Below are positions 53,101 through 61,697 of a stretch of DNA of 64,000 nucleotides, in pieces. The translations under genes were made by a program, and so were the position numbers. Location: positions 3,157,001 to 3,221,000 of the forward strand of contig NZ_CP070502.1 in assembly GCF_018309085.1 (NCBI RefSeq), given 5' to 3'. Each line of letters begins with the position of its first letter. Position 1 is the stretch's first letter. Origin of the DNA: Sporosarcina sp. Marseille-Q4063. GTDB lineage: Bacteria; Bacillota; Bacilli; Bacillales_A; Planococcaceae. The notes under the pieces are model-generated. The model did no database searches, was not told the DNA's origin, and saw only the letters and a list, made by a program, of their open reading frames with translations.

Positions 53101-54894
53101 ATGCGAAACAAATGGATCTTGCCGATATTAATGATGTTACTTGCACTGCCTTTCTTTAGTAGTGCAGTTTTTGCGGAAGAAACTGTTGTGTATGAAGATG
53201 GCGAATATGATGTTCTGTTAGAAGTAAAACATGCAACTGAAGATAAATTATCTACAGCTGGTGGTTACTTAACAAACCCAAAAGTAATTGTTAAAGATGG
53301 TAATATCACCTATGTCCAATTAGAACTTACAAGTAGTAGCATGATAAAATCATTGAAAGTTCCAAGTGGTGAAGTTGATTTAATTAGTGAAGATTTAGAA
53401 GAAAATACAAGAGTTGTCGGTTTTAAAGTAGAAGGCGACTTAACAGAGCCCGTTCAAATGAAAATGCATGTTGTTGTTCCGCCAAGTTTGATGCCTCCTA
53501 ATGGTTATGATACAACGCATACGGTCCGTGCTTTCTTTGATGTAAGTAAAGTGCCTACAAAAGCAGGAGTAGTAGTGGAAGAAGAACCAACCAAACCTGA
53601 AGAAAAACCTACTGAGCCTGAAGAAGAGGACAAGCAAGCAGACCTCTCTAACCTAAAAGATGGCTATTATACTGTAAATGTTAGCTATTTAAGAGATGAT
53701 AATGATGATGCATCAACGATGGGCAACTATTTAGAGGGTAAATTATTTTTAGCTATCTCCAAAGGAAAAGCTGAAGTAACTGCAACCGTTAAAAAAGATG
53801 GCACAGTCACTTTATTACAACTTAATGGAAAGAATGCTGTAGAAAAGAAAGTTGAAGGAGAAAAGCGTCACGAATCTTTTGAGTTTGATCAATTACAATC
53901 TCAGTTAAATGCATATGTTGAATATCAAGCACCAATGGGACCTGGAAAAATGCATTATGGGAAAGCCAATTTCCGTATTGTATTAAATGAGGATAGTATT
54001 ACTGTAACAGATGCCTCTAATAAACCGGGCGCTAATGTAGAAGCGCCTGGAGATAATGATGAGCCAGAAGAAATTGAAAAACCAGGTGATACTGAAGTTC
54101 CAGGTGAAAAGGACACGCAAAAACCAGGAGATACAGATAAGTCTGATGAAAATCCTGCAGTCGAAGACAATAAAGACAACAATGAACCACAGACTCCTGA
54201 AAAGAAAAATCAATTAAAACCAGACAAAGCATATGAAATTGGTTTTGTCATTAAGCACGAGACAGAAGATAAAGCTTCATCAGCAAATTCATTCTTTAAA
54301 GGACCGGCTATTTTATTGGAAAAAGACGGTGAGCGATATATTCAGATTACGGTAACAGGTAAAGAGTATATTGACTGGCTAAAGAATAAATTTGGTGAAA
54401 TGGTTGTAGTTAAAGAAGATAAAGATTCAATTGTTTATCAATTTAAATTAGACGGCGCTTTGCCTGAAGCGATTCTGTTAGATATGCAAATCACAGTTCC
54501 AGGATTTTATGATGGGAGAGTTCACAAGGCACGTCTTTTCCTTGACGAAAGTTCCTTGAAAGAAGTCGATGCTAACAAGTACACTCTAGTTGCTTCGAAC
54601 AATGAAAATGGTCCGAAAGTTCCGGGTGCACCAGTTAAGAAAGATTCGTTGGAAGAGAAAGAAACAGTAATAGCACCACCAACAAAAACAAATAATAACG
54701 ATCCAACAATAGAAAAACCAAAACTTGATTCCAAAGAAAAGAATGGATCAACGAACGAAACAAAAGTAACAGGACAGGAAAAGAACCCACAAACGGGAGA
54801 TACGACAAACATTCTTCTATATGTTGTCCTATTAATTGGTTCTGCAATTCCATTAGCAGTTATGGCTAAAAGACGTTTCGCTAATGTTGCATAA
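53101..54894 (+). CDS. Cell-wall anchored protein with three NEAT domains
   Basis: A 597-residue surface protein: signal peptide 1-25, NEAT1 (about 28-150, loop YDTTHTVR), an acidic Pro/Glu linker, a diverged NEAT2 (about 183-305, no Tyr loop), a long Pro/Asp/Glu linker, NEAT3 (about 375-495, loop FYDGRVHKAR), then sorting signal NPQTG at 562-566 and an anchor. NEAT1 and NEAT3 should bind heme; NEAT2, which lacks the ligand Tyr loop, may take heme from hemoproteins. 27 bases after the IsdC-like gene, and followed by a stem-loop. Confidence 0.9.
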   Translation: MRNKWILPILMMLLALPFFSSAVFAEETVVYEDGEYDVLLEVKHATEDKLSTAGGYLTNPKVIVKDGNITYVQLELTSSSMIKSLKVPSGEVDLISEDLEENTRVVGFKVEGDLTEPVQMKMHVVVPPSLMPPNGYDTTHTVRAFFDVSKVPTKAGVVVEEEPTKPEEKPTEPEEEDKQADLSNLKDGYYTVNVSYLRDDNDDASTMGNYLEGKLFLAISKGKAEVTATVKKDGTVTLLQLNGKNAVEKKVEGEKRHESFEFDQLQSQLNAYVEYQAPMGPGKMHYGKANFRIVLNEDSITVTDASNKPGANVEAPGDNDEPEEIEKPGDTEVPGEKDTQKPGDTDKSDENPAVEDNKDNNEPQTPEKKNQLKPDKAYEIGFVIKHETEDKASSANSFFKGPAILLEKDGERYIQITVTGKEYIDWLKNKFGEMVVVKEDKDSIVYQFKLDGALPEAILLDMQITVPGFYDGRVHKARLFLDESSLKEVDANKYTLVASNNENGPKVPGAPVKKDSLEEKETVIAPPTKTNNNDPTIEKPKLDSKEKNGSTNETKVTGQEKNPQTGDTTNILLYVVLLIGSAIPLAVMAKRRFANVA

Positions 54895-54912
54895 ATAAAT
54901 TCATATTTCACG

Positions 54913-54954
54913 AGAGTCTTACTGTTTATTCCAAGCAGTAAGACTCTATGTTTT
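54913..54954 (+). terminator. Stem-loop between surface-protein and ABC genes of the heme operon
   Basis: A 12-bp perfect stem AGAGTCTTACTG / CAGTAAGACTCT followed by ATGTTTTATAA. The T run is short, so it probably reduces, not stops, transcription into the transporter genes, giving more surface protein than transporter. Confidence 0.7.
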
Positions 54955-55012
54955 ATAAATGCGTTTTTGGAAAAATCAGATTCGAAATAACTTAACAAGA
55001 GGTGTATAAGTT

Positions 55013-55954
55013 TTGAAACATAAATTAAGTTTTTTCCTCATGATCGTTCTTCTCATCGTTTTAGCAGGTTGCGGCGCTGGTGACAAATCCACTGCAGCTA
55101 AAAAACAATCCTCAACAGATAGCCAGCAAGAAAATTCAGAAGTAGTGGATGCGACTGAAAATGAAAATTTACTCGAAACGGATGGTCAAATTATCTCAAC
55201 GACTGTTGCGATTACAGAAATTATGGACCAGTTGGAATTAGAACTTATCGGTATTCCAACAACCTATAAAGGGTTGCCGGAGCGATATGAAGGATTACCG
55301 GAAGTCGGGTTGGCCATGGATCCAGATATGGAATTAATTAAATCCTTGAAACCGACAGATGTTTTAACAGTGACAACACTAACGTCATATGTCGAAGAAA
55401 CGTTTACGAAAACGGATACGCCAGCGACCTATCTTGATTTTGGCAGTGTAGAAGGTATGTATGAAGGTATTCAGTATCTCGGCGAAAAATACAATCGCGA
55501 GGAACATGCAGAAAAAATGGTGAAAGCATTTGAAGAGAAACTGTCTGTAATAGAAGCGAAAATTGATGGACAAGAATCTCCGAAAGTTCTAATTTTACTT
55601 GGTGTTCCGGGCAGTTATTTAGTAGCTACAGAAGAGTCTTATGTAGGCGATCTTGTTAGACGGGCTGGCGGGATAAATGCGATGACGGAAACGGGTGTGG
55701 AATACATCTCAGCGAACACGGAAAAATTGCAGCAAGCCGATGCGGATATTATTCTCCGTATGGCTCACGGAATGCCAAAAGAAGTCGTCGAGATGTTTGA
55801 TAAGGAATTTAAACAGAATACGATTTGGAAACATTTTAAGGCAGTGCAAAATGACCGCGTATATGATTTAGAAGAAGAACTTTTTGGAACGACCGCAAAT
55901 CTGGCTGCTGCGGAAGCATTAGAAGTGTTAGTTGAAATCCTTTATTCAGAATAG
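55013..55954 (+). CDS. isdE: Heme ABC transporter substrate-binding lipoprotein
   Basis: A 313-residue lipoprotein with lipobox LAGC, then a BtuF/FhuD-like two-lobe binding domain. IsdE binds heme by Met and His; candidates are the Met in GLAMDPDME and the His in RMAHGMPKE, in the expected lobes. It receives heme from the NEAT proteins and passes it to the permease. TTG 55013 follows AGAGGTG. Confidence 0.9.
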   Translation: MKHKLSFFLMIVLLIVLAGCGAGDKSTAAKKQSSTDSQQENSEVVDATENENLLETDGQIISTTVAITEIMDQLELELIGIPTTYKGLPERYEGLPEVGLAMDPDMELIKSLKPTDVLTVTTLTSYVEETFTKTDTPATYLDFGSVEGMYEGIQYLGEKYNREEHAEKMVKAFEEKLSVIEAKIDGQESPKVLILLGVPGSYLVATEESYVGDLVRRAGGINAMTETGVEYISANTEKLQQADADIILRMAHGMPKEVVEMFDKEFKQNTIWKHFKAVQNDRVYDLEEELFGTTANLAAAEALEVLVEILYSE

Positions 55955-55987
55955 GTAGGATGATGGGTTGCGAAAGAGGTTTTCACG

Positions 55988-56971
55988 ATGTATAAAAAGA
56001 TCATTAGCTTTGTAGTTGTCATAGGTTTGTTGCTAGTTGTCACGATTTATTCGATGAAGACTGGGAGCATCGCGATGACGACGGGAGAATTGGTAAAAGG
56101 ACTTTTTTCAGGCGCGAATGAAAATGTAGAAATTATTAAAGATTTACGTTTTCCAAGGATTGTCATTGCACTCTTTGCTGGAGCCGCTTTATCGGTCTCA
56201 GGTGTGCTATTGCAAGCTGTCATGCGTAATCCGCTTGCTGAACCGGGGATTATCGGTGTGTCTTCTGGCGCTGGATTTATGTCTATGATTATGATTACAT
56301 TTTTTCCGACGTTATTTTTCTACACGCCACTATTTTCCTTTGTTGGCGGGGCGGTTGCCTTTTTACTTGTCTATTTATTCTCCTGGAAATCAGGACTCAA
56401 TCCGCTCAGAATGATTTTAATTGGTGTTGCGATTAACGCGGTGTTTACAGGGTTAAGTGAATTGATTAGTGCGCAAAATGCGGGCAGTATGATGTCGGGA
56501 ATTTCGGTTACGTCTTCCACACTAACGATGAAGACATGGGAAGATGTGCAAGTGATTGTTTTGTATGGTTCCATCGGACTGATTCTTAGTATGCTTGTGT
56601 ATGCATGGTGTAACCATTTGGGGTTACGGGATAAGACATTGAAAAATCTTGGTTTTCAAGTGAATCGAGCACGATTCATCATTTCTATCATTGCTGTTTT
56701 ACTTGCATCCATCGCCACTGCTGTCGCGGGGATGTTTACATTTGTTGGCCTGCTTATCCCGCATATTGGGCGAGCGCTTGTCGGCAATGACCATAAATTG
56801 CTTATTCCGTTTTCAGCGCTTGCGGGGGCTTTATTAATTTTATCGGCAGATACATTGGGAAGAACGCTTTTCTCTCCAATTGAAATTCCGGCGTCTATCA
56901 TTATGGCTGTTATTGGCGGACCATTCCTCATATTCTTGCTTAGAAAGAGTGATCGTATTTATGGAAATTAA
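55988..56971 (+). CDS. isdF: Heme ABC transporter permease (FecCD family)
   Basis: A 327-residue FecCD-type permease with about nine spans. LRFPRIVIALFAGAALSVSGVLLQAVMRNPLAEPGIIGVSSGAG is the family core (given here in parts of that stretch: LRFPRI, SGVLLQ, NPLAEP), with GLLIPHIGR as the ATPase-coupling region. It overlaps the ATPase gene by 11 bases. Confidence 0.93.
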   Translation: MYKKIISFVVVIGLLLVVTIYSMKTGSIAMTTGELVKGLFSGANENVEIIKDLRFPRIVIALFAGAALSVSGVLLQAVMRNPLAEPGIIGVSSGAGFMSMIMITFFPTLFFYTPLFSFVGGAVAFLLVYLFSWKSGLNPLRMILIGVAINAVFTGLSELISAQNAGSMMSGISVTSSTLTMKTWEDVQVIVLYGSIGLILSMLVYAWCNHLGLRDKTLKNLGFQVNRARFIISIIAVLLASIATAVAGMFTFVGLLIPHIGRALVGNDHKLLIPFSALAGALLILSADTLGRTLFSPIEIPASIIMAVIGGPFLIFLLRKSDRIYGN

Positions 56972-57731
56972 TAATATATCTTTTTGCTATCAAGATAAAG
57001 TTATGCGTCTGCAAGATGTAGAGGCGAGTATCCATAAAGGCCAAATCACAACGATACTTGGGCCGAATGGTTCCGGGAAGTCGACACTGCTTGGGGTGCT
57101 CACGAATAATCTTCAGCCGCAAGCCGGGCAAGTCATCCTCGATGGGAAAGCGATCAATACATACAAACCGAAAGAACTTGCGAAAAAATTAGGCGTTGTT
57201 CATCAACAAAACAGTGCACCGGCTGATATGACTGTGGAAAAATTGGTCTATTACGGGCGCCTGCCCTATAGAAATACGTTCTCTGGTCAGTCTGATAAGG
57301 ACGAACAAATGGTGAATTGGGCGATTGAATGTACGGGTCTATCTGAAAAACGACATGATGCAATTGATACATTGTCCGGCGGCCAGCAGCAACGTGTTTG
57401 GATTGCGATGGCGCTTGCCCAAGATACGCCATTTTTATTTTTAGATGAACCGACATCTAACTTAGATATTTATTACCAATATGAGATTCTGGAGCTTGTG
57501 AAACAATTATGTGAAGAACACGGCTTGACGATTGTGATGGTTTTGCATGATATTAATCAAGCGATACAATATAGCCATCACATTATTGCGATGAAACAAG
57601 GAAAAGTAATGAAAAAGGGCGATCCGAAACAGATTGTTACAAAACAATTAATGCAAGAAGTTTACGGTGTGAATGTCGTTGTGAAACATGATGAAGATGT
57701 TGGAATGTATATTGTACCGGTTGGAATTTGA
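56961..57731 (+). CDS. Heme ABC transporter ATP-binding protein
   Basis: A 256-residue FecE-type ATPase: Walker A GPNGSGKST, Q-loop VVHQQNS, signature LSGGQQQRVW, Walker B FLFLDEPTSNLD and switch His VLHD. ATG 56961 begins within the permease stop region, so the two are coupled. Unlike the Staphylococcus isd locus, the ATPase gene is included here, making the importer self-contained. Confidence 0.92.
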   Translation: MEINNISFCYQDKVMRLQDVEASIHKGQITTILGPNGSGKSTLLGVLTNNLQPQAGQVILDGKAINTYKPKELAKKLGVVHQQNSAPADMTVEKLVYYGRLPYRNTFSGQSDKDEQMVNWAIECTGLSEKRHDAIDTLSGGQQQRVWIAMALAQDTPFLFLDEPTSNLDIYYQYEILELVKQLCEEHGLTIVMVLHDINQAIQYSHHIIAMKQGKVMKKGDPKQIVTKQLMQEVYGVNVVVKHDEDVGMYIVPVGI

Positions 57732-57760
57732 GTGATTGTACTACCTGGAGGGAAATGTTT

Positions 57761-58516
57761 ATGAGTGCGAAGATGAGGAAAACTTTATCGATTATGCTCA
57801 CCTGGTTATGTTTAGGTGTGTTTACGTATGCGGCATATGGTTTGATTGCCACGGCGATAGATTACAATAAAAACCGAAAAGTGTTAAACAATCTCCAGGA
57901 AACATTCTACAATGCGGATAATTCGGTCATAGAGGGTGAGTCTAATTCGATTCGTTCCGGATTTGATAGGTTGTTAAAAGAAAATGATGAACTTGTCGGT
58001 TGGATTACGGTTGAAGGGACTCAAATTGATTATCCTATTTTAAAAGCAGACAATAATGTTGATTATTTAAATAGGAATTTTTATAAAGAGAAGAACATTG
58101 CGGGTAGCATTTTTATGGATTTTCGGAACAACGTGCAAGATCCTGGTTTAAACACGATTGTCTACGGCCATCGGGTCAAGGATGGTTCTATGTTCGAGCA
58201 ATTAACAAAGTATCAGGATAAGGACTTTTTCATGAACCATCAAACGTTCGAATTTGACACGTTATATGATAGTTATGAAGCACAGATTTTTGCTGTGTAC
58301 ATTACAAAGACAGACTTTGATTATATACAAACTGATTTTGCTAATGACGCGGAGTATGAACAGCTGCTGACAGGAATTCGAGAGAAATCTATGTATGAAA
58401 CAGACATAGAAGTAAATTCAGATGATCACATTCTTACGTTATCCACATGTGATTACGAATTAGATCCCGATCACGGAAGGTTAGTCGTTCAGGCGAAATT
58501 GGTGAAGAAGGGGTAA
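57761..58516 (+). CDS. srtB: Sortase B
   Basis: A 251-residue class B sortase: N-terminal membrane anchor (TLSIMLTWLCLGVFTYAAYG), then the sortase barrel with catalytic His in YGHRVKDG, Cys230 in LSTCDYE and Arg240 in DHGRLVV. It attaches the NPKTG and NPQTG proteins encoded upstream to the wall. ATG 57761 lies eight bases after TGGAGGG; ATG 57755 would be too close to that site. Last gene of the heme operon. Confidence 0.93.
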   Translation: MSAKMRKTLSIMLTWLCLGVFTYAAYGLIATAIDYNKNRKVLNNLQETFYNADNSVIEGESNSIRSGFDRLLKENDELVGWITVEGTQIDYPILKADNNVDYLNRNFYKEKNIAGSIFMDFRNNVQDPGLNTIVYGHRVKDGSMFEQLTKYQDKDFFMNHQTFEFDTLYDSYEAQIFAVYITKTDFDYIQTDFANDAEYEQLLTGIREKSMYETDIEVNSDDHILTLSTCDYELDPDHGRLVVQAKLVKKG

Positions 58517-58580
58517 CGGTGGTTTTTTGGAGGATGGTATTTTAGGTGTTTTTTAGGTATCCTTTTAAGTGTTCTTTTTA

Positions 58581-58725
58581 GGTACCTGTGCAAGAAACTA
58601 TTCCAACAATACACTACAATTGCATAAGTTGAAAAATGGATGCCGACAATACGCACTTTGTCGGTATCCTTTTGTTTATTTAACCGACTTTGTGAATTGT
58701 CATAAATGCACCTTGCAAAGGTACC
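58581..58725. repeat. GGTACC palindromic repeat, full copy 10
   Basis: A 145-bp copy between srtB and the GTPase-like gene. The left side has worn flank duplications (TTTTAGGTG, TTTTAGGTATCC, TTTTTAGGTACC). The right end reads CTTGCAAAGGTACC. Confidence 0.94.
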
Positions 58726-58808
58726 TTTAATTTTATAAAAAACACTTGTATTAATATACACGTTTTGTTATAATTATAATATGTTATTAATTGTGGGAGG
58801 TCGTATAT

Positions 58809-60167
58809 ATGGAGAGAAAAAATATACTTATTATAGGTGCTGCGGGAAGGGATTTTCATAATTTTAATACATATTATCGAAATAAAGAGGCGTATAATGT
58901 TGTTGCTTTTACGGCAACGCAAATTCCTGATATAGATGGACGTAAATATCCAAATGAATTGGCTGGTGAACTATATCCAGAAGGGATTCCGATTTATTCG
59001 CAAGATCAATTGGAAGAGTTGATAGAAGTGTTAGACGTGGATGAATGCGTTTTGTCTTATAGTGATATCAGATATGAAGATGTGATGAGCCTGAGTGCGG
59101 TTGTGAATGCTGCGGGTGCGAACTTCACGCTGCTAGGGTCTAAGAGCACGATGATCAAAAGTAATAAACCTGTCATTTCTGTTTGCGCTGTACGAACTGG
59201 GACGGGTAAAAGTCAAACGTCTCGAAAAATTATCGAAACATTGCTTGAGCATGATATAAAAGTTGTTGCGGTTAGACATCCGATGCCTTATGGCGATTTA
59301 AATGCACAGCGTGTTCAGCGTTTTGCGACGGTAGAGGATTTAAAGAAACATAATTGTACGATTGAAGAGATGGAAGAGTATGAGCCGCATGTAACGCGTG
59401 GAAATATTATTTATGCGGGTGTTGATTATGCAGATATATTGGCGGCGGCTGAAAATGATCCAGATGGTTGTGATGTGATTTTATGGGACGGCGGAAATAA
59501 TGATTTCTCTTTCTACGAGCCCGATTTAGCTGTGAATGTCTTGGATCCACATCGCCCGGGTCATGAGTTGTTATATTATCCTGGTGAAGTTTGTTTAAGA
59601 ACAGCGGATGTGAATATCATTAACAAAATTGATAGTGCGTCAGCAGAAGCGATTCAAATCGTAGAGAATAATATTAAACACGCGAGTCCAAACAGCATCA
59701 TTATTAAGGCTGAGTCAACGATTACGGTCGATCGCCCAGAGTTGATTGTTGGAAAACGTGTGCTTGTCGTGGAAGACGGCCCGACGTTGACGCATGGCGA
59801 GATGAATATTGGCGCGGGTATTGTTGCGGCTGAGCGTTTGGGTGCGAAAGAAATCATTGATGCACGCCCATTTGCTGTGGGTTCGTTAATCGATACCTTT
59901 GAAAAATACCAACACATTGGAAACGTTCTTCCCGCAATGGGGTACGGCGAGCAACAATTGAAAGACCTCGAAGAAACCATTAATAATGCAGACTGTGATG
60001 CAGTCATTATTGGAACACCGATGGATTTATCTCGAGTCATTTCGATTAATAAACCATACACACGTGTTCACTATGAATTAGACGAAGTCAGTACACCGAC
60101 TTTAAGTGATGTTTTGAAAGATTTTATTCAGGAATATAAACTAGTTGATAAAACAACAATCAAATAA
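58809..60167 (+). CDS. Cyclic 2,3-diphosphoglycerate synthetase-like GTPase
   Basis: A 452-residue protein resembling archaeal cyclic 2,3-diphosphoglycerate synthetase and its little-studied bacterial homologues. The N-terminal part has GAAGRDFHNFNTYYR, a P-loop follows at about residue 136 (RTGTGKSQTSRK), then VRHPMPYGDL, the Walker B-like VILWDGGNNDFSF and VLVVEDGPTLTHGEM. Its role in bacteria is not established. ATG 58809 follows GTGGGAGG. It is a single-gene unit with its own terminator. Confidence 0.8.
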   Translation: MERKNILIIGAAGRDFHNFNTYYRNKEAYNVVAFTATQIPDIDGRKYPNELAGELYPEGIPIYSQDQLEELIEVLDVDECVLSYSDIRYEDVMSLSAVVNAAGANFTLLGSKSTMIKSNKPVISVCAVRTGTGKSQTSRKIIETLLEHDIKVVAVRHPMPYGDLNAQRVQRFATVEDLKKHNCTIEEMEEYEPHVTRGNIIYAGVDYADILAAAENDPDGCDVILWDGGNNDFSFYEPDLAVNVLDPHRPGHELLYYPGEVCLRTADVNIINKIDSASAEAIQIVENNIKHASPNSIIIKAESTITVDRPELIVGKRVLVVEDGPTLTHGEMNIGAGIVAAERLGAKEIIDARPFAVGSLIDTFEKYQHIGNVLPAMGYGEQQLKDLEETINNADCDAVIIGTPMDLSRVISINKPYTRVHYELDEVSTPTLSDVLKDFIQEYKLVDKTTIK

Positions 60168-60175
60168 ATGAATAG

Positions 60176-60219
60176 CAGGAAGTTAACCCGATTAGCTGTG
60201 GGTTAGCTTCCTGTTTTTT
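60176..60219 (+). terminator. Rho-independent terminator
   Basis: A 14-position stem (CAGGAAGTTAACCC with GGGTTAGCTTCCTG; one G-T pair) and TTTTTT, just after the GTPase-like gene. Confidence 0.92.
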
Positions 60220-60261
60220 ATGTGTTTTATATAGGTACTTCGGTTTTATTACAGAAAAATA

Positions 60262-60422
60262 GGTACCTGTGCAAGACACTATTCGAACAATACACTACAA
60301 TTGCATAAAGTAAAAAGGGATACTGTCTCTAGAAAGCTTTGTCGATATCCCCTTGATTATTTATTCAAAGTAGTAAATAGTCATAATTGTATCGTGCACA
60401 GGTACCTCTTATAATGGGTACC
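60262..60422. repeat. GGTACC palindromic repeat, full copy 11, with right-end stub
   Basis: The full element is 60262-60406 (145 bp), between convergent genes. GGTACCTCTTATAATG is followed at 60417 by GGTACCTCTTATAAAATG, so the last six bases plus flank are doubled. Confidence 0.94.
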
Positions 60423-60439
60423 TCTTATAAAATGAAAGC

Positions 60440-61282
60440 TTATAAGTTTTCATCTGCAGCTTTGATCATTTCTTCAATCATCGTGCTGGCGTTTTCAGCT
60501 GCTGTTTTGACGAAGTCTTCATACTTTACATCGGCCTGGCCGCTAGCATCGTCCGAGATTGCACGAATAATAACAAATGGCACTTCATTCAAGTGTGCGA
60601 CATGAGCAATCGCCGCGCCTTCCATTTCTACAGCATACGGAGAAAAGTTTTCTGAAATCCATTCTTTTTGTTCCGCACTTGCAATAAATTGATCGCCGCT
60701 TGCGATTCTTCCTTGTACTACATTGATATCCTCGTTTAATCCTTCTGTTGCTGATTGTGCGAGTTGAATTAGCTTTTCATCCGCCGTAAAATAACTTGTA
60801 TCCATGCGAGCAATCACGCCTGGCTTTTCACCAAATGCAGTGATATCGAAATCATGTTGGACGGCGTCTGTAGAAATGACGATATCTCCAATGGTTACAT
60901 CCGGGGTTAGCCCTCCTGCAACGCCTGAATTTATGAGGTAGTCAACGCCGAAATGATCTACCAGCGCTTGAGTACAGGCGGCCGCATTCACTTTTCCGAC
61001 GCCTGATTGAACCAAGACAATGTTTTCCCCGTCTAATGTACCTTTATAAAACTCCATTCCAGCTATCGTTTCAGTGCTTTCTATTTCTATTTTATCGCGA
61101 AGGATTTCGACTTCTTCTATCATAGCTCCAATAATGCCGATAACCCGTTTATCCGATTGTTCGGTATTTGTTTTTTCTTCTGGTTGTTCCGTTGAACCTT
61201 CTTTTTTAATAGAACAGCCTATTAACATGAAAGCTGCGATCATGATGATTGTAAAGAATTTAAGATTGATTTTGTTGTTCAT
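60440..61282 (-). CDS. Lipoprotein 5'-methylthioadenosine/S-adenosylhomocysteine nucleosidase
   Basis: A 280-residue MTA/SAH nucleosidase with an export signal. Residues 1-23 form a lipoprotein signal with lipobox LIGC (Cys23), a charged linker follows, then the full enzyme: IGIIGAMIEEVEILRD (catalytic Glu), SGVGKVNAA, NSGVAGGL, VEMEGAAIAHVA (substrate Glu) and SDDA (catalytic Asp). The usual MTA/SAH nucleosidase is cytoplasmic and about 230 residues; this one should act outside the membrane, releasing adenine from extracellular nucleosides for salvage. AGGAGG precedes ATG. Confidence 0.92.
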   Translation of the reverse strand: MNNKINLKFFTIIMIAAFMLIGCSIKKEGSTEQPEEKTNTEQSDKRVIGIIGAMIEEVEILRDKIEIESTETIAGMEFYKGTLDGENIVLVQSGVGKVNAAACTQALVDHFGVDYLINSGVAGGLTPDVTIGDIVISTDAVQHDFDITAFGEKPGVIARMDTSYFTADEKLIQLAQSATEGLNEDINVVQGRIASGDQFIASAEQKEWISENFSPYAVEMEGAAIAHVAHLNEVPFVIIRAISDDASGQADVKYEDFVKTAAENASTMIEEMIKAADENL

Positions 61283-61312
61283 AGATGTAAATTCCTCCTA
61301 ATTGGATAAAAA

Positions 61313-61390
61313 GACGAACGTTTATTTACCTTCACCAATTAACGTTCGTTATTACTTGGTAAGTATATAACGGATAATAAAATGATGCAA
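61313..61390 (-). promoter_or_regulatory. Promoter and PurR-type paired boxes for the exported nucleosidase
   Basis: On the minus strand TTGCAT (61390-61385), a 17-base spacer and TATACT (61367-61362) form a promoter. Downstream lie inverted ACGAACGTT motifs (61341-61349 and 61314-61322) 18 bases apart. The CGAAC core, inverted arrangement and spacing resemble Bacillus PurR boxes (16-17 bases apart), which would suit a purine-salvage gene. Confidence 0.6.
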
Positions 61391-61413
61391 CCCATTTCTA
61401 AGATAAAATTCCA

Positions 61414-61570
61414 GGTACCTGTGCAAGACACTATTCAGTTAATACACTACAATTGCATAAAAAGAAAAAGGGATATCGACATATAAACACTTTGTCGATA
61501 TCTTTTTGGTTTTTTATTCATAGTCGTGAATTGTCATAATTGCACCTTGCACAGGTACCTTCAAGGTACC
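61414..61570. repeat. GGTACC palindromic repeat, full copy 12, with right-end stub
   Basis: The full element is 61414-61559 (146 bp) in a divergent promoter region. GGTACCTTCAA is followed by a second GGTACCTTTAA (stub at 61565-61570). The rest up to 61697 holds the next gene's leader and ribosome site. Confidence 0.94.
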
Positions 61571-61697
61571 TTTAATCTTTCTCCACCTTGCAAATTTCCC
61601 GCTACAGGTTACAAACCTAATATTATTGAATATATTTGGATAATAACGGCAATCATTGGTATGAAGCGATAAACAGTGTTGTTAGGAGGAGTAGGAA

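Noticed and set aside
2791..61559. Regular repeats as a CRISPR array
   Set aside because: Copies are kilobases apart, 145 bp long and palindromic overall, without short unique spacers or cas genes.
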